Source of the DNA: Clostridia bacterium
GTDB lineage: Bacteria; Bacillota; Clostridia; TANB77; CAG-508
Assembly: GCA_022790975.1 (NCBI GenBank)
Contig: JAAVYF010000013.1
Coordinates: 56,748-120,747, forward strand
Direction: 5' to 3'
DNA: 64,000 nt
A model generated the notes under the pieces. That model did no database searches. It was not told the origin of the DNA and saw nothing but the letters and a program-made list of their open reading frames with translations. Position numbers and translations under genes: made by a program. Positions within the stretch are counted from its first letter, which is position 1, and each line of letters opens with the position of its first letter. Shown in pieces: positions 1 to 7,997 of the stretch.

Positions 1-126
1 GCTTATAATATTGATAATAAAAGGGTAAAAGATATTGTGAATACTAATCCAGGCATAGAAAGAAGTTTAATAAGCAAAGAATACGCTAGTAGATTTATTA
101 GAGAATTTATTTTGGAAGAGGTGTAA
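1..126 (+). CDS. 3' end of a phage early protein (partial)
   Basis: An open frame enters from the left edge and stops at TAA 124-126, giving 41 residues ending FIREFILEEV. The next gene starts 3 nt later, so both sit in one early operon. Nothing in this piece identifies the family; replication or recombination genes usually lie here in such prophages, but that is inference from position only. Confidence 0.6.
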   Translation, partial: AYNIDNKRVKDIVNTNPGIERSLISKEYASRFIREFILEEV

Positions 127-129
127 AAT

Positions 130-663
130 ATGAAAAAAATAATTATAAAAACGTTGAAGTTAAAAGAAATGTTAAATAACGTAAAAAATGCAGTTTCAAA
201 AGATGAAAGAAGACCTGCATTTGGAGGAATACTTTTAGAAGCAACAGGAAAAAGATTAACAATGACAGCTTGTGATGGCTATAAACTTTTTACAAGTAGT
301 TGTGAATTGCTAGAAGGTAGCAATTTTTCAATAATAAGTCCAGTTTTTAATATATTTGGAGATTTAAAAGAAAATACAATAATTGAAATAGATAATGAAG
401 AAGAGTTTATAACTTTTGATTTTGGAAATGTAAAAATTAGCTACAAAATTATAAAAGACAATTTTATAGAATGGAGAAAATTACTTGAAAGAAAAGAAGA
501 ATTTTCAATAAGATTTAATCCAAAATTCTTGAAACAAGCACTTACAAATACAAATGGTGCTATAGAAATGTTTTTTGCTGGAGATAGAGATGCAGTCATA
601 ATAAAAGAAATAGAAAAAGAAAATAATCAGAAATACATTCTACCGATAGCGAAACCAAAATAA
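130..663 (+). CDS. Short phage DNA polymerase III beta-clamp homologue
   Basis: The 177-residue protein carries the clamp signature RRPAFGGILLEA at residues 27-38 and ACDGYKL at 47-53, matching the DnaN pattern RPxLxGILLEA...ATDGYRL, and it ends with IKE...KYILPI, like the DnaN C-terminus (VLIKP...YLVMPV). Bacterial DnaN is about 370 residues with three domains, so this is roughly half size. It may form a ring from more subunits, or act as a decoy or partner for the host polymerase; both are inference. It lies in the early operon directly after the partial gene and before small early genes. The start ATG follows GAGGTGTAAAAT. Family assignment rests on motif pattern only. Confidence 0.65.
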   Translation: MKKIIIKTLKLKEMLNNVKNAVSKDERRPAFGGILLEATGKRLTMTACDGYKLFTSSCELLEGSNFSIISPVFNIFGDLKENTIIEIDNEEEFITFDFGNVKISYKIIKDNFIEWRKLLERKEEFSIRFNPKFLKQALTNTNGAIEMFFAGDRDAVIIKEIEKENNQKYILPIAKPK

Positions 664-676
664 AGAGAGGTATAAC

Positions 677-895
677 ATGAAAAAAGAATATGCAATATAT
701 AAAGGTGAAAAAGAGATATTTGTTGGAACAATAGAAGAATGTATGAAACATTTTGGAGTAAGAAGAAAAACAGTTTATTATTGGGCTTGTCCAGCAAATA
801 TAAGAAGAGCTGATACTGGAGAAAGACCAGGAAGAAAAAAACGAAAGAAAGAACGTTCAGGAGTTAAAGTAGCTGTACGTTTGTGGGAGTTGTAA
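677..895 (+). CDS. Small basic phage protein, possible HTH
   Basis: The 72-residue product has an N-terminal part that resembles a helix-turn-helix (CMKHFGVRRKTVYYWA, residues about 22-37) followed by a very basic tail (GRKKRKKERSG), as in small phage DNA-binding proteins that respond to an aminoacyl sequence cue. The start follows AGAGAGGTATAAC, a good ribosome binding site. It lies between the clamp homologue and the MT-A70 methyltransferase, 1 nt from the latter. I do not recognise a named family; DNA binding is inferred. Confidence 0.6.
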   Translation: MKKEYAIYKGEKEIFVGTIEECMKHFGVRRKTVYYWACPANIRRADTGERPGRKKRKKERSGVKVAVRLWEL

Positions 896-896
896 A

Positions 897-1461
897 ATGA
901 AAGTAGATATTTACAATATAAATAAAAAATACAATATCATTTACGCAGATCCTCCATGGAGTTATAAAGATGTACATAGTTTCAATAAAATGCGGAGGAG
1001 GAGTAAGTAAACATTATAAAACAATGCAAAAAGAAGAAATTGAGAAGATGGGAATTGTAATACAAAAAATAGCTGCAGAAAATTGTCTACTATTTATGTG
1101 GGCAACATTTCCTAACTTAAAGGAGGCTTTACAAGTAATAGAAAAGTGGGGATTTACCTATAAGACTTTGGGCTTTAGTTGGATAAAAACCAATCGAAAA
1201 AATAAAAAGCCATTTTTTGGAATAGGGTTCTACACAAAATCAAATTGTGAAGTTTGTTTGATAGGTATAAAAGGAAAACCAGGACAATTGATAAAATCTA
1301 ATAATGTAAGTAGTTGTATTATATCTGAAAGGCGAGAGCATAGCAGAAAACCAGATGAAGCAAGGGAAAGAATAGAAGAATTAGTTGGAGATGTTCCAAA
1401 AATTGAACTATTTGCAAGACAAGCCTATGAAAATTGGGATTGCTGGGGAAATGAGGTGTAA
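897..1461 (+). CDS. MT-A70 family adenine methyltransferase, needs one +1 shift at CGG
   Basis: Read with one +1 shift this is a 187-residue MT-A70 family N6-adenine DNA methyltransferase. The catalytic DPPW motif is at residues 18-21 in the first frame (897 onward). The GGGVSKHYKTM segment and the rest (LLFMWATFPNL, EHSRKPDEARE, KIELFARQ) are in the next frame. The join is the in-frame CGG at 993-995, where skipping the C gives Gly. Neither half alone is a whole MT-A70 enzyme: the motif IV half would stop after 37 codons. Phage MT-A70 enzymes protect DNA from restriction or mark it. If the shift is not real, this is a frameshifted pseudogene. The stop at 1459-1461 nearly touches the next start at 1463. 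Confidence 0.8.
993..995 (+). other. CGG +1 recoding site 1 (ATG-CGG-A)
   Basis: This is in-frame codon 33 of the MT-A70 gene. Zero-frame reading gives RRRSK and a stop; skipping the C gives GGGVSKHYKTM, which rejoins the family pattern. The previous codon ATG cannot re-pair one base downstream (TGC), so simple P-site slippage is unlikely. Confidence 0.8.
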
Positions 1462-1462
1462 T

Positions 1463-1774
1463 ATGAGTGAAGAAGAAAAGAAAGCAATTGTATATATTAA
1501 CAAAGATTTAGAAAAAGCAATATATTTAGACTTGCAAATTGTAAATACTGATAGATTTAGTATAGAAACAATATTAAATCTAATAGAAAAACAACAAAAA
1601 GAAAATGAAGAACTAAAAAATAAATTAGATATAGCTAATAAGATTATAGCTGAAATGGTAGAATACATTGATATTGAAAAAATGGATTTTCAATGTTCTT
1701 CATTATGTGTAAGACCAGGTTGTGAAATCAATTGTATTCAAGAATATTTTAGAAAGAAGGTAGAAGAACATTAA
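1463..1774 (+). CDS. Phage coiled-coil protein, unknown function
   Basis: The 103-residue product is acidic and helical. Residues about 30-75 (IEKQQKENEELKNKLDIANK) look like a coiled coil, and the C-terminal part has four cysteines (CSSLCVRPGCEINC) that could bind a metal. The start ATG at 1463 follows GAGGTGTAAT and sits 1 nt after the methyltransferase stop; a longer in-frame extension upstream overlaps that gene and lacks a ribosome binding site. Common in Clostridia prophage early regions as a hypothetical protein; no function is claimed. Confidence 0.6.
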   Translation: MSEEEKKAIVYINKDLEKAIYLDLQIVNTDRFSIETILNLIEKQQKENEELKNKLDIANKIIAEMVEYIDIEKMDFQCSSLCVRPGCEINCIQEYFRKKVEEH

Positions 1775-1835
1775 AGATAAAGTATATTTTTTAAAACAAA
1801 ACAAATATATCAGATTAAAGATAGATAGACCAGCA

Positions 1836-2027
1836 ATGTCTTTTAGAGCTAGTATAGCAATTAATAAATATTATTTTGATGAAAAAGAAAACAGATATTA
1901 TGAAATAAATTTTGAAACATTCTCCCCTTATGATTATAAAGATGAAGAAGAGGCATTAGAGAAAGCAAAGGAATGGTTAAATAATGAATTTAAAAATTTT
2001 CAAGCAGGATTAGTAGAGAAAGTTTAA
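1836..2027 (+). CDS. Small phage hypothetical protein, start uncertain
   Basis: From the ATG the product is 63 residues, acidic, with tyrosine-rich stretches. The same frame stays open upstream to 1764 and reads protein-like (KDKVYFLKQNKYIRLKIDRP). ATT at 1770, behind AAGAAGGTAGAAG, may be the true non-canonical start; the ATG at 1836 has no clear ribosome binding site. No family recognised. Confidence 0.45.
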   Translation: MSFRASIAINKYYFDEKENRYYEINFETFSPYDYKDEEEALEKAKEWLNNEFKNFQAGLVEKV

Positions 2028-2055
2028 TAAATGAATAAATGTAAATAATACTAAC

Positions 2056-2274
2056 ATGGGAAATGAAGAAATATTGAATCTTTGGAAAAAAGGAATTTCA
2101 AAAACTGTAATAGCTAAAGAATACCAAAGAGCTTATAACCAAAGAATTAAAGCAATAAGGTCAGAGCTAGTAAATAGACATTGGGGTAATTTTATAAGTT
2201 ATAGAGAAGCTTTGGCAGTAGTTGAAAAAGTAATATATAAGGAAGTGATTAAAAATGATAAGAACAACAAATGA
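2056..2274 (+). CDS. Small phage protein, possible HTH, unknown
   Basis: The 72-residue product begins MGNEEILNLWKKGISKTVIAKEY, which resembles the first helices of a resolvase-like helix-turn-helix (ILNLWKKGISKTVIA). The rest is basic. Its last codons overlap the start of the next gene at 2255. The upstream ribosome binding site is poor, so the start is not firm. Confidence 0.5.
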   Translation: MGNEEILNLWKKGISKTVIAKEYQRAYNQRIKAIRSELVNRHWGNFISYREALAVVEKVIYKEVIKNDKNNK

Positions 2275-2554
2275 AGCATGGATAAATGATAAATATTATT
2301 ATGAAGTAGGATTCTTAAGAGCAAAAGACTGTAACAATGATAAGACTAATTTCAAAAAATCATTACAAGAAGAATTAGGAGAAAATATAGAACTCATTAC
2401 AGATATACAAGAAGGTTATTATAGAATACAAAAATCGGATTTTTTTGCTAGTAGTGAATATGGAGAATACTGTTATATGCCTTGTGAAAAAGGAAAAGGA
2501 GCAACATTATATTATTTTGCAGCTTATGAATTAGTAAAGGAGAACCAGATATGA
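2255..2554 (+). CDS. Phage hypothetical protein, 99 aa
   Basis: The start ATG follows AAGGAAGTGATTAAAA, a good ribosome binding site inside the end of the previous gene. The 99-residue acidic product is rich in tyrosine and has several cysteines (KDC, YCYMPCEKG). It overlaps the next start by 4 nt (ATGA-type junction), which shows translational coupling in the early operon. No family recognised. Confidence 0.6.
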   Translation: MIRTTNEAWINDKYYYEVGFLRAKDCNNDKTNFKKSLQEELGENIELITDIQEGYYRIQKSDFFASSEYGEYCYMPCEKGKGATLYYFAAYELVKENQI

Positions 2555-2820
2555 GTTATAAAGATTTAACAAATGCTAACAAAGCTTTACATTATATAAA
2601 TGGAACAAAACTTGAAGCTCTAACGCAAAAAATAGCTAGAAATAACACATCAGGATTTAAAGGAGTAAGAGTTAAAAAAGTTAAAGGAATTTTTTATTGG
2701 GAAGCCAATATACAATTAGCTAAAAAAAGATATTCTAAAATATTTAAAACAAAAGAGGAGGCAATAAAATGGAGAAGAGAAAAAGAAAAGGAATTATATT
2801 ATCCATTATTGACAAATTAA
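2551..2820 (+). CDS. AP2/ERF-like DNA-binding domain protein
   Basis: The 89-residue product has the phage AP2 pattern: NNTSGFKGVRVKK (residues about 31-43), then a W-containing strand (FYWEANIQLAKKRYSK) and a helix (FKTKEEAIKWRREKEKEL). In phages this domain usually accompanies HNH homing endonucleases as the DNA-binding part; here it stands alone, so it may be a remnant or a small regulator. Coupled to the preceding gene by overlap; its last 50 nt overlap the zinc-ribbon gene in another frame. Confidence 0.65.
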   Translation: MSYKDLTNANKALHYINGTKLEALTQKIARNNTSGFKGVRVKKVKGIFYWEANIQLAKKRYSKIFKTKEEAIKWRREKEKELYYPLLTN

Positions 2821-2939
2821 GAGATTTATTGAGTCTACATTGTCCAGAGTGTAATGGAAGAATGAAAAGTGAATTTTGGGATATAGAAACAGATAATTTA
2901 GTTTATAAATGCACAAAATGTGGAAAGGAATGGTTTTAA
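2769..2939 (+). CDS. Small zinc-ribbon protein overlapping the AP2 gene
   Basis: A 56-residue frame starts at ATG 2769 behind a near-perfect AGAGGAGG inside the end of the AP2 gene and stops at 2937-2939, exactly before the next ATG at 2940. It carries CPEC at residues 25-28 and CTKC at 48-51, the knuckles of a zinc ribbon. The N-terminus is basic (MEKRKRKG). The overlap, strong ribosome binding site and paired knuckles make it a real gene. Function unknown; nucleic-acid binding is plausible. Confidence 0.75.
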   Translation: MEKRKRKGIILSIIDKLRDLLSLHCPECNGRMKSEFWDIETDNLVYKCTKCGKEWF

Positions 2940-3128
2940 ATGAATAAAGAACTAGAAGAGGCAAGAAGTATATTGGAAAAAGAAAAAAGTAATATAAATA
3001 ATTTAATAGAATATTATACTTTTGAAGATTTAGATTATGCTAAAAAATACAGAATGGAAGATTTCAAGAAAGCTATAGAAATAGTATTAAATGAATTAGA
3101 TGCAATAGAAAAATATTTTAGAAAATAA
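2940..3128 (+). CDS. Small helical phage protein, 62 aa
   Basis: The product is charged and helical (MNKELEEARSILEKEKSN), likely a short coiled coil. It starts directly after the zinc-ribbon stop, so translation is probably coupled. No family recognised. Confidence 0.55.
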   Translation: MNKELEEARSILEKEKSNINNLIEYYTFEDLDYAKKYRMEDFKKAIEIVLNELDAIEKYFRK

Positions 3129-3213
3129 ATTAGAAAAACAGCTTACGAGAATTGATTTTAAGCTATTTTAAAAACAAATCAATATAGTTTATATAGTGAA
3201 AAAGGAGTAACAA

Positions 3214-3399
3214 ATGGAATTACCAAAGAATTTTACAAAAAGAGGAAAAAAATATAGATTAGTAAAAGAATATAAATATTATGGCCTATATGAAGAGGAG
3301 AAAACAAAGTTTAGAGAATGTTTTGACGCATTTGATTTAGGAATTATGAAAAAGATACCAGGACCAGAAGTTTATTTAAATAAAATACCAGTTATTTAG
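3214..3399 (+). CDS. Small phage hypothetical protein, 61 aa
   Basis: The start follows AAAGGAGTAACAA. The product (MELPKNFTKRGKKYRLVKEY...) alternates basic and tyrosine-rich strands, suggesting a small beta fold. It lies between the early small genes and the DUF1492-type regulator, in the same direction. No function known. Confidence 0.6.
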   Translation: MELPKNFTKRGKKYRLVKEYKYYGLYEEEKTKFRECFDAFDLGIMKKIPGPEVYLNKIPVI

Positions 3400-3417
3400 T
3401 TAGGAGGTACATAAGAA

Positions 3418-3849
3418 ATGAATATTAAAGAAGAAAAACTTGAAGAGGCAAAACAAGAATTAAGAGAATATAGAGATAATATTAAATACATAGAAGAAAA
3501 GCAAAATGACGCTGAAGAATTGAGAATAAGAATTACAAATACGTCATCAAAGTTAAGTGGAATGCCAAGTGGAAAAGGAGATAATCCTGATAAAGCACCA
3601 TTCGAAGAAAGTTTAGATAAGATTCATCAAATAGAAGTAGATTGTAATGAAAAGTTAAAAGAACTATTAATAAAGAAATTTGTAGTTGAAAATAAAATAG
3701 AACAATTAGAGCAACCGTATAAAAGTATATTATATTTGAAATATATAAGAGGAATAAATTTATATAAAGTATCAGAAGAATTAAATTATAGTTATAGGCA
3801 TATAAAAAATTTACATCAAGAAGCAATAGAAAAATATGCAAGTTTATAA
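3418..3849 (+). CDS. DUF1492/ArpU-like late transcription regulator
   Basis: The 143-residue protein starts behind TAGGAGGTACATAAG. Residues 1-40 and 65-95 are charged helices. Residues about 95-140 (EQPYKSILYLKYIRGINLYKVSEELNYSYRHIKNLHQEA) form a sigma-region-4-like helix-turn-helix, the pattern of DUF1492 and ArpU-type proteins. In Firmicutes phages such proteins sit last in the early region and switch on packaging and structural genes. That is the layout here: it is followed by a likely late promoter with paired sites and then the terminase genes. The role is inferred from family and position. Confidence 0.75.
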   Translation: MNIKEEKLEEAKQELREYRDNIKYIEEKQNDAEELRIRITNTSSKLSGMPSGKGDNPDKAPFEESLDKIHQIEVDCNEKLKELLIKKFVVENKIEQLEQPYKSILYLKYIRGINLYKVSEELNYSYRHIKNLHQEAIEKYASL

Positions 3850-3905
3850 AATATTGCCCCTTATTTCCTTTAATTGCCCCTTTAAAATATGATATAAATA
3901 TAATA
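3850..3905 (+). promoter_or_regulatory. Likely late promoter with two TTGCCCC sites
   Basis: TTGCCCC occurs at 3854-3860 and 3874-3880, 20 bp apart (about two helical turns). Downstream is an extended -10 (TG-A-TATAAA, 3890-3898) with a second option TATAAT at 3899-3904. There is no good -35; the second TTGCCCC overlaps where it would be, as expected for an activator-dependent promoter. The DUF1492-type protein encoded just upstream is the likely activator. Confidence 0.6.
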
Positions 3906-3995
3906 GAACTATTTACAAAAAGTACACAAAAAGCATTTAGGAAACCTAATTCACAAACCTAGATTGTTTTTTATCAGTTACTAACTTTAATATAT

Positions 3996-4034
3996 AAATA
4001 GATTATATCAATTTTGGTATAGTCTATTTTTTAT
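3996..4034 (+). terminator. Hairpin terminator before the packaging genes
   Basis: AATAGATTATATC pairs imperfectly with GTATAGTCTATT, followed by a T-run, just before the gene at 4044. It may end early transcripts or a short leader of the late promoter. Confidence 0.5.
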
Positions 4035-4043
4035 GGAGAAAAT

Positions 4044-4301
4044 ATGGAATGTTTGATAACAAATGAAGTATGTCCGAAGAATAATAAAAAATGTAAAATA
4101 TGCAAATTAAGCGATTGTCAAAATACATTTAAAATTATTGAGGAGGCAGAGAAAATGTGGTTTAAGACAGAAGAACAGAAGTTTCAAGAAGAAATTGGTA
4201 AAGAATACCCAGAGTGTAAAGGATGTTCTTTTTTAGTTAAGAGAAATGATAATAAAGTATATTGCTTTTATAGAGTAAAAGAAAGGTGTATATTGAAATG
4301 A
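4044..4301 (+). CDS. Cysteine-rich small phage protein
   Basis: The 85-residue product has nine cysteines, several paired as CPKN...CKICKLSDC at residues 10-25 and CKGC near residue 60, suggesting one or two zinc sites. The start follows ATGGAGAAAAT. Its end overlaps the next start by 4 nt. First gene of the late region, before small terminase. No family recognised. Confidence 0.6.
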   Translation: MECLITNEVCPKNNKKCKICKLSDCQNTFKIIEEAEKMWFKTEEQKFQEEIGKEYPECKGCSFLVKRNDNKVYCFYRVKERCILK

Positions 4302-4456
4302 AAAATATAACTGTTTTAGATAAGATAAGTAACTTAATAGAAAAAACGAATTATAAAACAGCATATATAGAAATACAAACAGATAAAGAGAAATATACAC
4401 TAGAACTAGAAAAAAGAAATCCAATAGGATTTAGGAGTAAATTAGATGAACATTAA
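4298..4456 (+). CDS. Small phage hypothetical protein, 52 aa
   Basis: A 52-residue frame starts at ATG 4298, overlapping the previous stop as ATGA, and overlaps the next start at 4446 by 11 nt. This overlap chain supports it as coding. The product (MKNITVLDKISNLIEKTNYK...) is charged; no family recognised. Confidence 0.6.
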   Translation: MKNITVLDKISNLIEKTNYKTAYIEIQTDKEKYTLELEKRNPIGFRSKLDEH

Positions 4457-4739
4457 TCAAAACATAAATAAATTATTATATGCTTTAAGTCAAAAAGGAC
4501 AATTCTATAAAATAAATAGTTTTCAATTTTATAACGAAAAGAATAACAAGTATTGTACAAAGTATCAAGTATTAAAAAGAGAACTTGTACCAATAGATGT
4601 AGATATAGAATTAGATCTAGAAGAAATTGAATACGAAGAAAAATACAAAGTAGATTATGTATGTTATAGCAAAATAGAAATGATGGAATATTTAGCAGAT
4701 GAATATAAAGAGATAGGAAGTGAGGCAGATGGAAGATGA
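4446..4739 (+). CDS. Phage hypothetical protein, 97 aa
   Basis: An acidic product with a central run of Asp/Glu (DVDIELDLEEIEYEEKYK). The start lies inside the previous gene; the end overlaps the small terminase start. The gene sits in the tight packaging operon. Function unknown. Confidence 0.6.
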   Translation: MNINQNINKLLYALSQKGQFYKINSFQFYNEKNNKYCTKYQVLKRELVPIDVDIELDLEEIEYEEKYKVDYVCYSKIEMMEYLADEYKEIGSEADGR

Positions 4740-5136
4740 AAAAGTAAAAGAATATGATAAATTAACAGAAAAGCAGAAGAGGTTTATTGATTTTTATATA
4801 GAAACAGCTAATGCAACTGAAAGTGCTAAAAGAGCAGGTTATAGTGAAAAGACGGCTAAAAATATAGGAGCAGAAAACTTAACAAAACTTAACTTTTTCA
4901 TTCAAGAGAGATTACAACAATTAGAAAATAATAGAATAGCATCTGCTGATGAAGTTTTAAAGTATTTTACAAAAGTAATGCGTGGAGAAGAAAAAGACCA
5001 ATTTGGATTAGATGCAGCGTTGAAAGATAGAAATTTTGCTGCTAAATGTTTAGCTCAAAGGCATGGATTATTAATTGATAAAAAAGAAGTGTCTGGTGGT
5101 TATACAGTAGAGTTAGTAGATGATGTAAATGAATAA
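4729..5136 (+). CDS. Terminase small subunit
   Basis: The 135-residue protein has the terminase_2 pattern: LTEKQKRFIDFYIE, ATESAKRAGYSEKTAKNIGAENL (helix-turn-helix, residues about 12-50), then a coiled part and LAQRHGLL near the C-terminus. It recognises phage DNA and loads it on the large subunit. ATG 4729 follows AAGTGAGGC; a GTG at 4720 is an in-frame alternative. The stop overlaps the large terminase start by 8 nt. Confidence 0.85.
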   Translation: MEDEKVKEYDKLTEKQKRFIDFYIETANATESAKRAGYSEKTAKNIGAENLTKLNFFIQERLQQLENNRIASADEVLKYFTKVMRGEEKDQFGLDAALKDRNFAAKCLAQRHGLLIDKKEVSGGYTVELVDDVNE

Positions 5137-6449
5137 GATAAGGATGAGTTTACAAGAACAAATTGGGAAAGGATATGCTACATTTTGGAACTTTAAGGGT
5201 GACGAAGTAATTTTGATGCGGTAGTAAAGGTAGTAAAAAATCAAAAACTATTGCATTAAGATGGATGTATTTATTAAAGAAATATCCTAGAGCTTGTTTA
5301 TTGGCTACAAGAGACACTGCAGCAACATTAAAAGACAGTGTTTACGCTGACTTAAAATGGGCATGTAAAAAATTGAAATTAGATAAAGAATGGGATTTTA
5401 AATTAAGTCCATTAGAAGCAACAAATAAAAGAACAGGACAAAAGATTTTTTTTAGAGGGTTAGATGATTGGCAAAAGATAGCATCTATAACTATAGATGA
5501 TCCTGATTTGGTATTATGTTTTGAGTGGTTTGAAGAAGCATTCGAGATAATAAAAGAAGAAACATACAATAATACAAGAATGTGTTCAAGAGGATTACTT
5601 CCAGATGGATACTTTAGACAAACAGTTGCAAGTTTCAATCCTTGGAGCAATCAACATTTTATAGTTAAAAAATTAACTCAAAGATTAACTCCAGATGAAA
5701 AAATATTAAGTGAAAAAGGAAAACAAGAATTAATAATTGAAGAAGAACAAGAATTTGAATATTTAGGAGAACAAGTAAAAGAAAAAACAAGTCAATTATT
5801 AATGATTACTAATTATAAACTTAATGAGTTCTTAGATAAAAAAGACTATGCAGCATACGAGAAAATGCGTAAAGAAGATTATGAAAGATATAAAACTGCT
5901 GGACTAGGTATGCCAGGTATTGCACTAGGATTAATATTTAAGAAATGGCGTATTGAAGATACGGAGAAATATAAAAATACATTTGAATTGATAAGAAGAG
6001 GTTTAGACTTTGGATATAGTTCAGACCCTTCTTGTTTTTTGCAATTTAGTGTGGATTCTAAAATTAAAAAGATATATGTATTTGATGAATTTAGTGCTTG
6101 TGAGCTAGATAATGAACAATTAGCAAATGCAATAAGACCAAGAATACCAGCTTACGCACTAATTAAAGCAGATAGCGCAGAACCGAAATCTATAGCAGAA
6201 CTTAACAAATACTCAATAAATGCAATACCAGCACTAAAAGGACCAGACAGTGTGCTACATGGTATTAAATGGCTACAAGGATATGAAATTATAGTAGATC
6301 CTAAATGTAAAGGATTAATTGAGGAATTGGGACTATATAGATGGAAAGTTGATAAATATGGAAATCCATTAGAAATTCCAGAAGATAAAAACAATCATAG
6401 AATAGATGCTCTTCGTTATGGAAGTGATGATTTATATTTAGCAAGTTAG
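5129..6449 (+). CDS. Terminase large subunit, needs one +1 shift at CGG
   Basis: The packaging ATPase/nuclease is 439 residues when read with one +1 shift, the usual size. The first 30 codons give FWNFKGDEVILM, the strand before the ATP-binding loop. After CGG 5219-5221 (C skipped) comes the Walker A-type loop GSKGSKKSKT, residues 31-40, as in phage terminases of this group. Then the acidic FEWFEEA (about 131-137) and the nuclease start RRGLDFGYSSDP (about 289-300). In zero frame CGG is followed at once by TAG TAA, so without the shift no terminase could be made and the phage would be dead. ATG 5129 overlaps the small subunit; ATG 5144 is an in-frame alternative. Confidence 0.85.
5219..5221 (+). 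other. CGG +1 recoding site 2 (ATG-CGG-T)
   Basis: In-frame codon 31 of the terminase gene. Zero-frame reading runs into TAG and TAA immediately. Skipping the C reads GGT and opens the ATP-binding loop at the expected Gly. The preceding ATG cannot re-pair in +1. Confidence 0.85.
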
Positions 6450-6458
6450 GAGGAAAAA

Positions 6459-7982
6459 ATGGCAATACAAAGTCAAATAATTAAAGAATTAATAACAAAC
6501 TTCAATATGTCAGAAATAAAAAGGAAAATGCTTGAAGGAGAAAGATATTTTAGAAATCAGAATGATATATTAAAAAAAGATTTAAAATCATACAAAATAT
6601 ACGATAAAAACACAGGTAATATAGTAACTAAAACTAATGAGAATAAATCAGACCAACATTTGCCTCATGGTTTTTATCCTAAGCAAGTAAATCAAAAAAA
6701 AGCTTATGTATGTAGTAAACCTATAACTATTACATATATTTCGCCAGTTAACGAGGACAAAGACGAAACAACCAAAAAAGCAGAAAAGAAAATAACCAAT
6801 ATGATATGGAACATTTTAGGGACTAACTTTGAAAAACTTATAAAAAATAGATTAAAAGAAGCAAGTAATAAAGGAAGAAGTTGGGTACATCCTGATTATA
6901 TTGAAGGAAAATTTGTTTTAAAGAAGTTACCTAGTGAAGAATGTATTCCTATTTATGATAACGAAACACAAACATATTTAATAGCCTTTATTCATTTTTA
7001 CACTATTCAAGATTTAACGGGAGAAAAGCCAAAAGATAGAATTTATGTAGAGTATTGGGATAAAAACGAAGTTAGATATTATATTGAAACTAAAGTAGGA
7101 GATACTACAGTATATTTAGAAGATGTTACAAGACCTAGACCAGAATGTCATTGGTATAGAGAAATATATGATAATGCTTTAAATAATTTGAAAAAAGTAG
7201 AAAAGCATAGTTGGGGTAGAGTTCCTTTTATAGAAATTGAAAACAACGAAGAAAAGATGACAGATTTAGAACCAATAAAACCTTTAATAGATGCATATGA
7301 TTTAATTGATAGTAATTTTGTAAATACTATTGAAGATTTAAAAGAAATCATATGGCTTATTAATGGTTATGGGGCAGAAGATTTATTGCAATTAATAGAA
7401 AATTTAAAAGTAAATGGAGTTGCAAGAACTAATGATACAACAGGAAAAATTGATGCTAAACTATTACCTATTCCATACGAGGCAAGACAAGCATTATTAA
7501 AAGGATTAAAAGAGCTTATATATGAATTTGGAAGGGCAGTAGATACAAGTAATAAGGACTTAATAGGACAAGCACCAAGTGGAGTATCCTTAGAATTTTT
7601 ATATACTGATTTAGATATGAAGGCAGATGATACAATAGGAGGACTTAGAAGTGCAATATATGAAATTTTATGGTATGTGTTACAAGATTTAAAAATGCAA
7701 GGAAAGATACCGCTAGAAATAAATGAATTTGATTTTAAAATTGAATTTAATAAATCAAGAATATTTAATGAAACAGAAAAAGTAAATACATTAAGTAATG
7801 ATACTACTATAAGTATAAAAACAAAGTTAGAAAATCATCCATATGTAGATGATGTAGACACAGAGTTGCAAAGACTTAAAGAAGAAAAAGCAGAAAATAT
7901 GAAAATGCAAAGTCAAATATTTAATAGTAGTGGTGGATTTGAAGATAATCATAATCATAATAAAGATGATGACACCGAATAG
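6459..7982 (+). CDS. Portal protein, SPP1 Gp6 family
   Basis: The 507-residue protein follows the large terminase by 9 nt with TAGGAGGAAAAA before the ATG. Order, length and the pattern around residues 90-130 (KITNMIWNILGTNFEKLIK), 240-300 (GRVPFIEIENNEEKMTDLEPIKPLIDAYDLIDS) and 355-400 (GLKELIYEFGRAVDTSNKDLIGQAPSGVSLEFLYTDLDMKAD, read in parts) match the SPP1-type portal family. Twelve copies form the ring through which DNA enters the capsid. The C-terminus is acidic and His-rich (HNHNKDDD). Confidence 0.85.
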   Translation: MAIQSQIIKELITNFNMSEIKRKMLEGERYFRNQNDILKKDLKSYKIYDKNTGNIVTKTNENKSDQHLPHGFYPKQVNQKKAYVCSKPITITYISPVNEDKDETTKKAEKKITNMIWNILGTNFEKLIKNRLKEASNKGRSWVHPDYIEGKFVLKKLPSEECIPIYDNETQTYLIAFIHFYTIQDLTGEKPKDRIYVEYWDKNEVRYYIETKVGDTTVYLEDVTRPRPECHWYREIYDNALNNLKKVEKHSWGRVPFIEIENNEEKMTDLEPIKPLIDAYDLIDSNFVNTIEDLKEIIWLINGYGAEDLLQLIENLKVNGVARTNDTTGKIDAKLLPIPYEARQALLKGLKELIYEFGRAVDTSNKDLIGQAPSGVSLEFLYTDLDMKADDTIGGLRSAIYEILWYVLQDLKMQGKIPLEINEFDFKIEFNKSRIFNETEKVNTLSNDTTISIKTKLENHPYVDDVDTELQRLKEEKAENMKMQSQIFNSSGGFEDNHNHNKDDDTE

Positions 7983-7997
7983 GAGGTGTTATTTTTT

